NCBI GenBank assembly: GCA_016715795.1
Contig: JADJXP010000002.1
Location: forward strand, 1,178,001 to 1,242,000
Direction of reading: 5' to 3'
Source: Chloracidobacterium sp.
GTDB taxonomy: Bacteria; Acidobacteriota; Blastocatellia; Pyrinomonadales; Pyrinomonadaceae
Length of the DNA stretch: 64,000 nt
Below are positions 57,091-64,000 of this stretch, one piece after another. The notes under the pieces were generated by a model. It was not told the DNA's origin, searched no databases, and saw nothing but the letters and a program-made list of their open reading frames with translations. Position 1 is the stretch's first letter. Each line of letters opens with the position of its first letter. The position numbers and the translations under genes are program-made.

Positions 57091-58107
57091 ATGATCGGAC
57101 TTATCATCTTTATCTCGGTCCTGGCCATCTCGTTTATCGGTGTCGGCCTGTATCGGCGCATCGGCCTAAAAGGGCAGATCCTCGCCATCCCGAATGAACG
57201 GAGCTCGCACAGCGAGCCGACGCCGCACGGGGCCGGAGTTGTGATCGTCGTGCTGTGCCTTCTGGCCTATGTCCCGATCTCACTTTATGTGGTCGGGCCC
57301 TTTTCGTGGGGCTATTTTATTGGCGCAGTGCTGATCGCCGGCATCAGTTTTATTGACGACATCAAGACCGTGCCGTTCTTTTTCAGGTTGTTTATCCACG
57401 GCGTTGCGGCCGTGCTGCTGATGGCCGATCTGGACACCTGGCACGGCATCACGATGCTGGGCGGGCTGCAGTTGGGATGGTTTGGCTATTTGCTGACGTT
57501 CATGTGGATCGTGTGGATGGTAAATTCATACAACTTTATGGATGGGATCGACGGGCTGGCGGGCCTGCAGGCGGTGATCGCAGCCGTGGGCTGGCTGGTG
57601 CTATGCCGCATTCTCGACATGCAGTCGATCTACTATTTCGGCTGCGTCATAGGCGGGGCGAGCCTCGGGTTCCTGATCCAGAACCTGAGCAAGTCAAAGA
57701 TATTTATGGGCGACGTTGGCAGCGCGTTCCTCGGGTTTACTTTTGCCGCATTGCCGCTGCTTGGGCGAAACCTTGCTAATAAATATCCCGATCTGCTGCC
57801 GATCGCAGCCGTTCTGTTTGTATGGTTCTTCCTATTTGATTCGATAGTGACGATCCTGCGGCGTGCCGTTCGCGGCGAAAAGATCTGGGTGGCTCACCGC
57901 GAGCACCTGTTCCAACGCCTGGTCAAATCCGGCTATTCGCATCGCGAGGTGACGATGATCTACGGCATTCTGGCGACGCTGCTGTCTATCACGGTGCTGC
58001 TCTCGGTTCAGTATCGCGAGGATATCAGCTTCGCAATAGCGCCGGTCGTCGTCGTGCTGACGAGCGCGCTGTTGTTTATCTGCTATCGGCGGAGCGTTCT
58101 GAATTGA
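57091..58107 (+). CDS. polyprenyl-phosphate HexNAc-1-phosphate transferase (WecA/WbpL-like)
   Basis: A 338-residue membrane enzyme of the glycosyltransferase 4 (MraY/WecA) superfamily that starts repeat-unit assembly on undecaprenyl phosphate. Around ten hydrophobic segments are present. Catalytic motifs are NERSSHSEPTPHGAG, SFIDDIKTVP (Asp-Asp), NSYNFMDGIDGLAG and KIFMGDVGSAFLG. It closes the polysaccharide cluster and lies before the HprK/PqqD locus, with a hairpin between. Confidence 0.92.
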   Translation: MIGLIIFISVLAISFIGVGLYRRIGLKGQILAIPNERSSHSEPTPHGAGVVIVVLCLLAYVPISLYVVGPFSWGYFIGAVLIAGISFIDDIKTVPFFFRLFIHGVAAVLLMADLDTWHGITMLGGLQLGWFGYLLTFMWIVWMVNSYNFMDGIDGLAGLQAVIAAVGWLVLCRILDMQSIYYFGCVIGGASLGFLIQNLSKSKIFMGDVGSAFLGFTFAALPLLGRNLANKYPDLLPIAAVLFVWFFLFDSIVTILRRAVRGEKIWVAHREHLFQRLVKSGYSHREVTMIYGILATLLSITVLLSVQYREDISFAIAPVVVVLTSALLFICYRRSVLN

Positions 58108-58130
58108 TGGCAGGGATTTATTCTGCGTTA

Positions 58131-58210
58131 TCTGCGTCTCCGCTCAGCGTCCTCTGCGGGGAGTTCGGGCTCCATGCAGAGAACGCTGAGATTCTCGGAG
58201 AGATCGCAGA
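58131..58210. repeat. long hairpin upstream of the HprK-like gene
   Basis: CTCAGCGTCCTCTGC (58143-58157) pairs with GCAGAGAACGCTGAG (58176-58190) with one mismatch. The flanks continue the stem imperfectly (TCTGCGTCTCCG against CGGAGAGATCGCAGA). It probably ends the upstream transcript or is a degenerate repeat. Confidence 0.55.
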
Positions 58211-58243
58211 GAAGGAGAATCGGTTACGCCAAACGATATCCGG

Positions 58244-59062
58244 ATGAGACACCCATACTCGACAAGATTCATCTCATACGGCGTTTGTGTCGAGATCGCA
58301 GGTAACGACAAGGGGCTGATCGCTGAGGCCGCTGAGACGGCAAGGCGTTCGCTGCTCGGCAATTTCAAGCTCGTGAGAGGCGGCCGGACGGACACGATGT
58401 TCGAGCTTACGATGTCGCCGAGCGGACGTTACTTTACAATTGCGAGGGATGGCGTTGGCATTGCGTCGGGGCGGTCCCGGTTCAAGTTCATTAAATTCTT
58501 TGATACGCTCGTGCGCGTCGCCATAGGCGAGACGGCTCCTGAATATGTCTTTCTCCACGCGGGCGTTGTCGGCTGGCGGGGCAAGGCCATAGTGATGCCG
58601 GCGGACAGCTTTCAGGGCAAATCGACCCTTGTGACCGAGCTTGTCCGCTGCGGGGCCGAGTATTATTCGGATGATTTCGCGATACTCGACGTCGAGGGGC
58701 GCGTGCATCCCTTTGCCCGCCGGATATCGATGCGAGGTAAGGACGCCCGCGGCCGGATGACCGTCTATGACCATTCTGCCGAGGAACTGGGCGGCATCGA
58801 GGGGAAACGCGCGATCCCTGTCGGCGCGATGATCTTTACGCGGTTTGCTGAGAACGGCCGATGGCGGCCAAAGGTGCTCACGGCGGGCGAAGGGGCTATG
58901 CAGGCGTTGCCGTTTACGCTATCATTGCATGCGAGGCCCGAATTCTCGCTTCGCCTCTTGAATTTGGCTGTGAGTCGTGCCATAATTGCTGCAAGTCTTA
59001 GAGGTAACGCAGAAAAATTCGCTCGAACTCTGCTCAATTTCGTTGACAAATGCGAAGATTGA
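58244..59062 (+). CDS. HprK-like kinase (HPr kinase-related, RiPP/PqqD-associated type)
   Basis: A 272-residue protein with the HPr kinase/phosphorylase C-terminal fold: YVFLHAGVVGWRGKAIVMPADSFQGKSTLVTEL contains the P-loop, and EYYSDDFAILDVEGRVHPF follows, as in HprK. The N-terminal domain of true HprK is missing. No PTS genes are present. Such truncated kinases are known next to PqqD and nucleotidyltransferase genes in lasso-peptide and polysaccharide loci. A likely role is phosphorylating the PqqD-linked peptides or another partner. Two promoters for the next gene lie at its 3' end and just after it. Confidence 0.82.
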   Translation: MRHPYSTRFISYGVCVEIAGNDKGLIAEAAETARRSLLGNFKLVRGGRTDTMFELTMSPSGRYFTIARDGVGIASGRSRFKFIKFFDTLVRVAIGETAPEYVFLHAGVVGWRGKAIVMPADSFQGKSTLVTELVRCGAEYYSDDFAILDVEGRVHPFARRISMRGKDARGRMTVYDHSAEELGGIEGKRAIPVGAMIFTRFAENGRWRPKVLTAGEGAMQALPFTLSLHARPEFSLRLLNLAVSRAIIAASLRGNAEKFARTLLNFVDKCED

Positions 59063-59070
59063 GATAGAAT
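59043..59070 (+). promoter_or_regulatory. sigma70-like promoter P1 for the first PqqD-Tat-Cys gene
   Basis: TTGACA at 59043-59048 and TAGAAT at 59065-59070 with a 16-bp spacer, overlapping the last codons of the HprK-like gene. Confidence 0.55.
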
Positions 59071-59125
59071 GACATAAAAGTTTTGCATCTCTCGTGGTTT
59101 CGGTGTTTTCGCCTATCGGAGAGGT

Positions 59126-59154
59126 TTGACTAACGCACTGCTTGTTTGCATAAT
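59126..59154 (+). promoter_or_regulatory. sigma70-like promoter P2 for the first PqqD-Tat-Cys gene
   Basis: TTGACT at 59126-59131 and CATAAT at 59149-59154 with a 17-bp spacer, about 20 bp before the start codon region. A strong GGAGGA ribosome-binding site follows at 59165-59170. Confidence 0.6.
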
Positions 59155-59174
59155 CAATTTGCTTGGAGGAGAAG

Positions 59175-59663
59175 ATGAATAATTCGAAAAATCCGGTCGC
59201 CCGGCAGAGCGGGCTCGTTGTTCAGGAAATGCCCGACGAAGTGCTCGTATATGACATGCAGAGCAACAAGGCACACTGCCTGAATCGCTCGGCGGCAATG
59301 GTTTGGAAATCGTGCGACGGCAATAACTCTGTGGCCGACATCGTTCGCGAATTTGATGGCAAGGTTACCGAAGATTTCGTCTGGCTCGCTATCGACCAGC
59401 TCAACGAGAACAACCTGCTCGAGGCCGGCATGACGCCGCGCTTCGCCGGCCAGTCTCGCCGTCAGGTCCTCAAGACGATCGGCCTCGCATCAATGGTCGC
59501 GATCCCGCTCATCTCTTCTCTAGTCGCCCCGCAGAATGCGATGGCGAATATGTCGTGCTCATGTGTCGGCAACGGCGACTGCACCACGCGTGTAGGATGT
59601 CAGAGCCAACAGAACTGCAACCCCCAGGGCATTTGTGCACCGGGTGCCGCGCCCCGAACGTAG
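59175..59663 (+). CDS. PqqD-domain protein with internal Tat motif and six-Cys C-terminal peptide (copy 1)
   Basis: A 162-residue protein from ATG 59175, set by GGAGGA 4 bp upstream. Residues about 10-85 are a PqqD/RRE winged-helix domain (EVLVYDMQSNKAHCLNRSAAMVW, VADIVREFDG, DFVWLAIDQLNENNLL). At residues 94-120 a twin-arginine segment follows, SRRQVLKTIGLASMVAIPLI, with a hydrophobic core and a possible AMA cleavage site after residue 124. The last 38 residues have six cysteines: C128, C130, C136, C142, C148, C154. PqqD domains bind leader peptides in RiPP synthesis. Here the domain sits in front of the exported part, so it may act in cis as recognition handle. A paralogue lies 87 bp downstream with the same cysteine spacing. 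Function unknown; Tat export of a folded or modified Cys-rich peptide is my inference. Confidence 0.85.
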   Translation: MNNSKNPVARQSGLVVQEMPDEVLVYDMQSNKAHCLNRSAAMVWKSCDGNNSVADIVREFDGKVTEDFVWLAIDQLNENNLLEAGMTPRFAGQSRRQVLKTIGLASMVAIPLISSLVAPQNAMANMSCSCVGNGDCTTRVGCQSQQNCNPQGICAPGAAPRT

Positions 59664-59684
59664 TTTTTCATTTTCTATCATTCG

Positions 59685-59726
59685 GAAGCAGTCAAGACAT
59701 CAGGTCTTGACTGCTTCTTTTTTTTT
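59685..59726 (+). terminator. rho-independent terminator after PqqD copy 1
   Basis: GAAGCAGTCAAGAC (59685-59698) and GTCTTGACTGCTTC (59704-59717) form a perfect 14-bp stem with a 5-bp loop, followed by a run of T. It should end most transcripts from the two upstream promoters. Confidence 0.93.
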
Positions 59727-59750
59727 GGTATTGTTCAGCTATAGGTGAAA

Positions 59751-60221
59751 ATGCCCGCATTGTATAAGCCCAAGGCCAAGGCCAGCAATCTGGTGATGCA
59801 GCATGTTTCGGATGAGGTACTCCTCTATGATATGGCGAAACATCGAGCCTATTGCCTAAACTCAACTGCCGCCCTTATCTGGCAGAAATGCGACGGCGTG
59901 ACCACGGTTGCCGAGATCGCGGAGGAGTTCACAACAGACCGAGCGGCTCTTGACGTCGTTTGGCTTGCGATAGATCAGTTGAACTCATTCGACCTGCTCG
60001 CAAATCCGCAGCCGCGCCGCTACGACGGGAGCTCGAGACGCAACGCTATCAAGGCCCTCGCTACCACCGCATTCGTGACAGTCCCGGTCGTCTCGACAAT
60101 AGCGACGCCCACAGACAATCGGGGCTCACTCTCGGTCTGCGTTTGCGTCGGCAGCGGCGACTGCGTAAGAGTGGGATGCCCGAGCCCTCCGAACTGCGGC
60201 CCCAATGGCATCTGCATCTGA
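59751..60221 (+). CDS. PqqD-domain protein with internal Tat-like motif and six-Cys C-terminal peptide (copy 2)
   Basis: A 156-residue paralogue of the preceding gene. The PqqD domain covers residues about 10-85 (EVLLYDMAKHRAYCLNSTAALIW, VVWLAIDQLNSFDLL). SRRNAIKALATTAFVTVPVV at 95-114 is a twin-arginine-like segment with a weaker core. The C-terminus has C130, C132, C138, C143, C149, C155. Both copies share CxCVGxGDC, then RVGC, x5, C, xPxGIC. ATG 59751 is preferred over a GTG at 59745 because AGGTG lies just before it. No AxA cleavage site is obvious. Being behind a terminator, it probably has weaker or separate expression; no strong promoter is seen in the 87-bp gap. Confidence 0.83.
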   Translation: MPALYKPKAKASNLVMQHVSDEVLLYDMAKHRAYCLNSTAALIWQKCDGVTTVAEIAEEFTTDRAALDVVWLAIDQLNSFDLLANPQPRRYDGSSRRNAIKALATTAFVTVPVVSTIATPTDNRGSLSVCVCVGSGDCVRVGCPSPPNCGPNGICI

Positions 60222-60283
60222 AGGGCTGCAGCAGATGACCAAGCTAAGTAGTTAAGAACTGTCATCTCTGCTACTCTCTCCTT

Positions 60284-61147
60284 GTGTCGGCATCAGTGAC
60301 TAATTTTGCGACGACTGACGAATTTCGCTGGAAACTGCTTCAGGTGAGAGCGGCTGAGAAGCGCGCCGTAAGGGCATTTCAGTTGTTCCGTGAACAGGGT
60401 ATCGAGCCGATACTGATAAAGGGCATCGCAGCGGGACGTAGCTATCCCGAGACCGAGCCGCGCGTTGCAATTGATATCGACCTGGCTGTATCGTCGGCAG
60501 AGTTTGACCGAGCGGACGCTATCGTCGTTAAGCATGCGCAGGAAGGCCTTGCGATCGATCTGCACCGCGAGCTGCGGCATCTGGACACAGTTGCGTGGGA
60601 CGACTTGTTTGCTAACTCGGCCGAGTGGCCGTTGGACGACGGCCCGATACGCATCCTGCGGCCCGAGGACCATTTGCGTGTGCTGTGCGTCCACTGGCTA
60701 ACGGACGGTGCGAGCCAGAAAGAGAGGCTGTGGGACATATGTTACGCGGTCGCCAATCGTCCGCCCGGCTTTGACTGGCACCGAGCCCTCGATACGGTCA
60801 AGCCGCATCGCCGCCGTTGGATAGCCTGCACGATAGGGCTTGCTCACAGATACCTCGGCCTCGACCTCAGCGATACACCTCTCGCCGACGAAGCCGCTCA
60901 TTTGCCGCCGTGGTTGATCAAGGCGGTCGAGCGTGAATGGGCAAGTGAGACAAAATTCGTCCCTCTTGAGGAGGCCGTACATAAAGGCGGCCTGCTGCGT
61001 CAGATGCCACGCCGCCTGCGACCCGATCCGATCTGGGCGACGATACAGATGAACGGTAGTTTTGATGCGAGAACGAGGTTCTTTTACCAGTTCGCGAGCT
61101 TCTTTGCACGCATCCCGGCGTCGTATCGGCGCATTTTCGGCAAATGA
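60284..61147 (+). CDS. nucleotidyltransferase family protein (PF14907-type)
   Basis: A 287-residue protein. EQGIEPILIKGIAAGRSYPETEPRVAIDIDLAVS carries the LKG and DIDL motifs of the uncharacterised nucleotidyltransferase family 5 (PF14907). Members often sit beside HprK-like kinases and PqqD proteins. It may transfer a nucleotide to the PqqD-linked peptides or to a carrier. The start is a GTG at 60284 with no clear ribosome-binding site; a second GTG at 60296 is possible. It overlaps tsaB by 4 bp. Confidence 0.8.
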   Translation: MSASVTNFATTDEFRWKLLQVRAAEKRAVRAFQLFREQGIEPILIKGIAAGRSYPETEPRVAIDIDLAVSSAEFDRADAIVVKHAQEGLAIDLHRELRHLDTVAWDDLFANSAEWPLDDGPIRILRPEDHLRVLCVHWLTDGASQKERLWDICYAVANRPPGFDWHRALDTVKPHRRRWIACTIGLAHRYLGLDLSDTPLADEAAHLPPWLIKAVEREWASETKFVPLEEAVHKGGLLRQMPRRLRPDPIWATIQMNGSFDARTRFFYQFASFFARIPASYRRIFGK

Positions 61148-61743
61148 GCGATGTGATCGTATCCATCGAGGCAGCCATTGCAGGCGGCAGTATTTCGCTG
61201 ATCCGCGACGGCGGCGAGATCGCGCACTGGATCGGCACCGGCAATGTGTCAAAGGCTGAGAACCTGCTCGGTGATATCGATCGGCTTCTTTGTGAGCGCG
61301 AGATAGGTCGGTCACAAATTCGCCTGATCGCTGTTTCCGGCGGGCCGGGAAGTTTTACCGGCATTCGCATCGGCATCGCAACGGCGTTGGGCCTAAAGGC
61401 CGGGCTCGGCGTCGAGATGGCAAGTGTTTCGGCGTTGGAGGCGGTCGTATTCGTCTCGGGAATTCAGGAACGCGTCACCGCCGCGGTTCCGATGGGCCGA
61501 GGATCGGTTTGTGTGCAGGAGTTTGAGATCGGCGAGCCTTCGGGTTTGCCACACATGGTCGCTCTCGACGCTTTAGCCAACATTACCGGGAAATTGGTCA
61601 TTCACGGATCGCTTGCAGAGCCGATGTCCAACCGGCCGGACGTTTTTGATGCCGGCTTTAACTTCGCTAATGCCGTGGGCCGGCTTGCGGCCGTGCGGCG
61701 AACGGTGGCCAAACCGTTATTCGTTAGCAAGCACAGTTCCTGA
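61144..61743 (+). CDS. tsaB: TsaB, tRNA t6A biosynthesis subunit
   Basis: A 199-residue ASKHA-fold protein. IVSIEAAIAGGSISLI is the first strand and LIAVSGGPGSFTGIRIGIATALGLKAGLG is the TsaB signature. TsaB pairs with TsaD and TsaE to add threonylcarbamoyl to A37 of ANN-decoding tRNAs. The C-terminus is slightly short. It overlaps rimI by 1 bp, a common arrangement. Confidence 0.93.
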   Translation: MSDVIVSIEAAIAGGSISLIRDGGEIAHWIGTGNVSKAENLLGDIDRLLCEREIGRSQIRLIAVSGGPGSFTGIRIGIATALGLKAGLGVEMASVSALEAVVFVSGIQERVTAAVPMGRGSVCVQEFEIGEPSGLPHMVALDALANITGKLVIHGSLAEPMSNRPDVFDAGFNFANAVGRLAAVRRTVAKPLFVSKHSS

Positions 61744-62255
61744 TGAGCGAATCTGGTTGTGGCAATTTCCGTGTTCGTCGGGTGGACAGCTCGCACATTG
61801 CCGACCTGATCCGTATTGCCGAGGAAACCAACCTCAGCCCGTGGACAGCGCAGAGCTATCTCGACGAGATAAAGAATCCCGACGCCGTGCTGTTGCATCT
61901 AGAAGCCGACGATAATCGCACGGTCGGCTTTGTCGTTGGCCGGATAATCCTTGGCGGGATGATCGAGGCACAAACTGATGCTGAGATCTACAACATTGCC
62001 GTGATAAGGCCGCTGCAGGGCCGTGGCCTCGGGCAACTCCTTCTGGATAGTTTTCTCGATGCCAGCCGACAGAGATCGGCAACAAACGTGTGGCTAGAGG
62101 TAAGGGAATCGAACGCTGCCGCGATCAGATTCTACCAGCGGAATGGGTTTGAAAGGATGCAGACACGGAATAATTTTTACAGCGAACCGCGTGAGAATGC
62201 CCTGCTGATGCGCTTGAGCCTCGAAACGGCTGACATTCAATTAGCTAGATCCTGA
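61743..62255 (+). CDS. rimI: RimI-like ribosomal protein N-acetyltransferase (GNAT)
   Basis: A 170-residue GNAT protein. YNIAVIRPLQGRGLGQLLLDSFL contains the acetyl-CoA binding Q/R-x-x-G-x-G loop, and LEVRESNAAAIRFYQRNGFERMQTRNNFY is the RimI C-terminal signature. Its place right after tsaB supports RimI, which acetylates the N-terminus of S18. Confidence 0.92.
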   Translation: MSESGCGNFRVRRVDSSHIADLIRIAEETNLSPWTAQSYLDEIKNPDAVLLHLEADDNRTVGFVVGRIILGGMIEAQTDAEIYNIAVIRPLQGRGLGQLLLDSFLDASRQRSATNVWLEVRESNAAAIRFYQRNGFERMQTRNNFYSEPRENALLMRLSLETADIQLARS

Positions 62256-62374
62256 AACTGCGGGCCTCTTGATAATTTATCCCGAGAGGACTAGAATCAA
62301 ACTTAAGCCCGGCTCATAGACCATTTCGGCCTCCGGGCCCAAGAAAACTTTGACAAAGTGAGGACTATAACGCT

Positions 62375-62605
62375 ATGGACATGTCAACTGCTGATCCGGT
62401 GAGGGACGACTTGCTAAAGAGCAATCAAGTTTTCAGAGATCTGGTACATCAGCATGACGATCTGGAAAAAAGGCTGAACGAACTGGTTCACCTATCGTAT
62501 CCAAGCGACGAAGAACAAGTAGAGGAGACAACCCTCAAGAAGAAGAAACTCGCGATCAAAGACGAAATTTACGCGATGATCAGCCAGCACGCGGTTTCGC
62601 ATTAG
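62375..62605 (+). CDS. DUF465 (YdcH-like) small protein
   Basis: A 76-residue acidic/basic helical protein. LVHQHDDLEKRLNELVH and LKKKKLAIKDEIYAMISQH match DUF465, small coiled-coil proteins of unknown function. ATG 62375 (MDMSTADP) or the inner ATG at 62381. A hairpin terminator follows. Confidence 0.88.
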   Translation: MDMSTADPVRDDLLKSNQVFRDLVHQHDDLEKRLNELVHLSYPSDEEQVEETTLKKKKLAIKDEIYAMISQHAVSH

Positions 62606-62633
62606 AAGCCATACTGCTGGTTTAATTTTGGAT

Positions 62634-62672
62634 TGCGGCCACGGACCTTGGCGGTCCGCAGGCCGCATTTTT
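62634..62672 (+). terminator. hairpin terminator between convergent genes
   Basis: TGCGGCCACGGACC (62634-62647) pairs with GGTCCGCAGGCCGCA (62653-62667), with one bulge, followed by TTTTT. It ends the DUF465 gene and may also act on the opposing propeller gene. Confidence 0.8.
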
Positions 62673-62673
62673 G

Positions 62674-63765
62674 CTATTTGGGGCAGCCCGCGGGGCCGAC
62701 GAGGCTGTAACCGTAAACGGCATCGTTCGTGCCTATTGCCAGGATGCCGCCAGAGATCACAGGATCGGCCGTGACAAACTCGTCGTCGGCTAGGCCGATA
62801 TGGCCGGCTGTTCTACCTTTGGCGATGGCGGTTATCGCCGCGCCATGTTCGTCCAGCGACGTCGTAAAGAGATAGGTGCCGTTGATCGGTGCGGCGTGCG
62901 AAACTCGGCCGGCGAGGCGTCGCTTCCAGGCGACGCTGCCGTTGCTCGCGTCGATGCAGTAAACAAAATTGTCGTGCGACATCGCAAAGATGTGGCCATT
63001 TGCAGCGAAGAGCCCGGAGACGCGGCCACCGGTGCGAAACCGCCAAGCCGTCGCACCGCTCCTATCGAAAGCCGTCAGGCCGCCCCTCGCGTCACCGACC
63101 AGCAGCATCCCGGCTTGCGTGACGCCCAGGGCAGTAATGTCATACTTTACCTTTCGAACCGAGTCGATCTCGCCGCTTGTCGGATCGATGGCAAACAGCT
63201 GCTTTCCGGTTGACGCCAAAAAGAGGCGGTCGGCCCCCAAGACGGGCACAGCAGCAAAGGCCTCTGCGATCTCGCGACGCCATTTTACCACGCCCTGCCG
63301 GTCAATCATTTGGACAATCCCGTTGCCTGAAACGACAAGCACCGATCCGTTCAATGCGAAAGTGTAATACCGCGCACCTTCTGGAAGCGGGGCAGTGGCC
63401 GCAACTATTCCTGTATCGCGGCTGATCGCGCGGAGAATACCCATTTCATTCTCGCCGACCGAGCTTGTGCTCAGAAGCAGCCCCGTATCCGTGACCAGCA
63501 AAGTCGATGAAATGTCGCCGCCAAGTTCTGTAGACCATGTCGTTTTTCCGTCAGGCGAAAATGAGATCAATCGGCCTCCATCAAGGGCAGCATATGCACG
63601 CGAGCCATCGGCCGTCAGACGCCGAACCGCAGCCGTTATCGGTATCGCCCAACAGCGCGTGACGTCAGCCCCGCTATTGTTATCCACCTGCGCAACAATA
63701 GATACCGCCGCCAGGGCGATAACGAGCCAGGATATGAGAGCTTTGGGAAGCGTTGTGCGGAGCAT
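62674..63765 (-). CDS. PQQ-like beta-propeller protein (BamB-like)
   Basis: A 363-residue secreted protein. The leader LPKALISWLVIALAAVSIVAQ has a hydrophobic core. The mature part is a seven- or eight-bladed propeller of PQQ-like repeats (LISFSPDGKTTWSTELGGDI, IDRQGVVKWRREI, LTAFDRSGATAWRFRTGG, CIDASNGSVAWKRRL). It lacks the PQQ dehydrogenase active-site residues, so a scaffold role like BamB is likely. No lipobox is seen. It diverges from ssb. Confidence 0.85.
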   Translation of the reverse strand: MLRTTLPKALISWLVIALAAVSIVAQVDNNSGADVTRCWAIPITAAVRRLTADGSRAYAALDGGRLISFSPDGKTTWSTELGGDISSTLLVTDTGLLLSTSSVGENEMGILRAISRDTGIVAATAPLPEGARYYTFALNGSVLVVSGNGIVQMIDRQGVVKWRREIAEAFAAVPVLGADRLFLASTGKQLFAIDPTSGEIDSVRKVKYDITALGVTQAGMLLVGDARGGLTAFDRSGATAWRFRTGGRVSGLFAANGHIFAMSHDNFVYCIDASNGSVAWKRRLAGRVSHAAPINGTYLFTTSLDEHGAAITAIAKGRTAGHIGLADDEFVTADPVISGGILAIGTNDAVYGYSLVGPAGCPK

Positions 63766-63801
63766 TCAATCAATGACACGACCGACCGCGAAACTATGGA
63801 T

Positions 63802-63830
63802 TTTAGCACACGAGAATATCGTGATATATT
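63802..63830 (+). promoter_or_regulatory. weak sigma70-like promoter of ssb
   Basis: TTTAGC at 63802-63807 and TATATT at 63825-63830 with a 17-bp spacer. The -35 is poor. A small palindrome ATATC-GT-GATAT lies between them. Confidence 0.35.
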
Positions 63831-63885
63831 GATGCCTACGCAACACAATTCGTTTTAGGCAAATTAACACAAGAGAGGAACCAAT

Positions 63886-64000
63886 ATGTCATTCAACAAA
63901 ATCATTATCGTCGGCAATCTGGGCCGCGATCCGGAACTCCGCTACACGCCGCAGGGAACTGCAGTTTGCAGCTTTACGTTGGCTACAAATGAGAGGCGTC
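63886..64000 (+). CDS. ssb: single-stranded DNA-binding protein, N-terminal part (runs off window)
   Basis: The first 38 codons are visible, starting SFNKIIIVGNLGRDPELRYT, the highly conserved OB-fold start of SSB. A GAGAGG lies 9 bp before the ATG. The gene continues past the right edge. Confidence 0.93.
   Translation, partial: MSFNKIIIVGNLGRDPELRYTPQGTAVCSFTLATNERR

Noticed and set aside
59163..59174. TTG at 59163 as start of PqqD copy 1
   Set aside because: It would place the ribosome-binding site GGAGGA inside the coding sequence; the ATG at 59175 is correctly spaced.

Overview
The window is a 64 kb piece of a Gram-negative bacterial chromosome. Gene content and protein flavour suggest an Acidobacteriota member of the Blastocatellia/Pyrinomonadaceae type. 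The pointers are alternative complex III, an ImuA-ImuB-DnaE2 mutasome, PqqD-domain/HprK-like genes and palindrome-rich repeats. This placement is an inference from recognised families, not from a phylogenetic marker.

Layout. (1) 1-1064: the 3' end of a molybdopterin oxidoreductase. (2) 1093-7140: an inducible mutagenesis cassette imuA-imuB-dnaE2. A perfect inverted repeat overlaps the predicted imuA transcription start, and palindromic repeat elements sit in frame inside both imuB and dnaE2. (3) 7168-25184: a nitrate respiration block. It has a membrane polyferredoxin with a TPR tail and a PAS-LuxR regulator on the minus strand. On the plus strand, an Rrf2 regulator, a diheme cytochrome c, narGHJI and the full actABCDEF alternative complex III run with almost no gaps. 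Quinol oxidation, nitrate reduction and cytochrome c reduction are therefore probably co-expressed. (4) 25209-25439: tRNA-Cys and tRNA-Gly on the minus strand. (5) 25499-31941, minus strand: a peptide-type ABC solute-binding protein, NagZ-like glycosidase, a Tat-exported Ntn-hydrolase asparaginase, and mutS.

(6) 32087-58107: a large Wzx/Wzy-type surface polysaccharide cluster. It holds the outer-membrane export protein, the BY-kinase, GDP-L-fucose genes (fcl, gmd), CDP-6-deoxyhexose genes (rfbF, rfbG, an epimerase/reductase), flippase, methyltransferase and polymerase. It also holds heptose-activation genes with an RfaE2-GmhA fusion, five GT4 and one GT2 glycosyltransferases, a second Gmd-like dehydratase, a probable UDP-N-acetyl-L-fucosamine set (CapE-like, RmlD-like, WecB/CapG-like, WbuB-like), and a WecA/WbpL-like initiating transferase.

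(7) 58244-61147: the most unusual locus. An HprK-like kinase, two tandem proteins that each join a PqqD (RRE-type) domain to an internal twin-arginine segment and a conserved six-cysteine C-terminal peptide, and a PF14907-type nucleotidyltransferase. I read this as an uncharacterised peptide or small-protein export/modification system. (8) 61144-64000: tsaB, rimI-like, a DUF465 protein, a PQQ-propeller (BamB-like) protein on the minus strand, and the 5' end of ssb.

Several intergenic regions (1822-1973, 3417-3670, 49331-49707, 56838-56995, 58131-58210) are dominated by hairpin-forming repeats.
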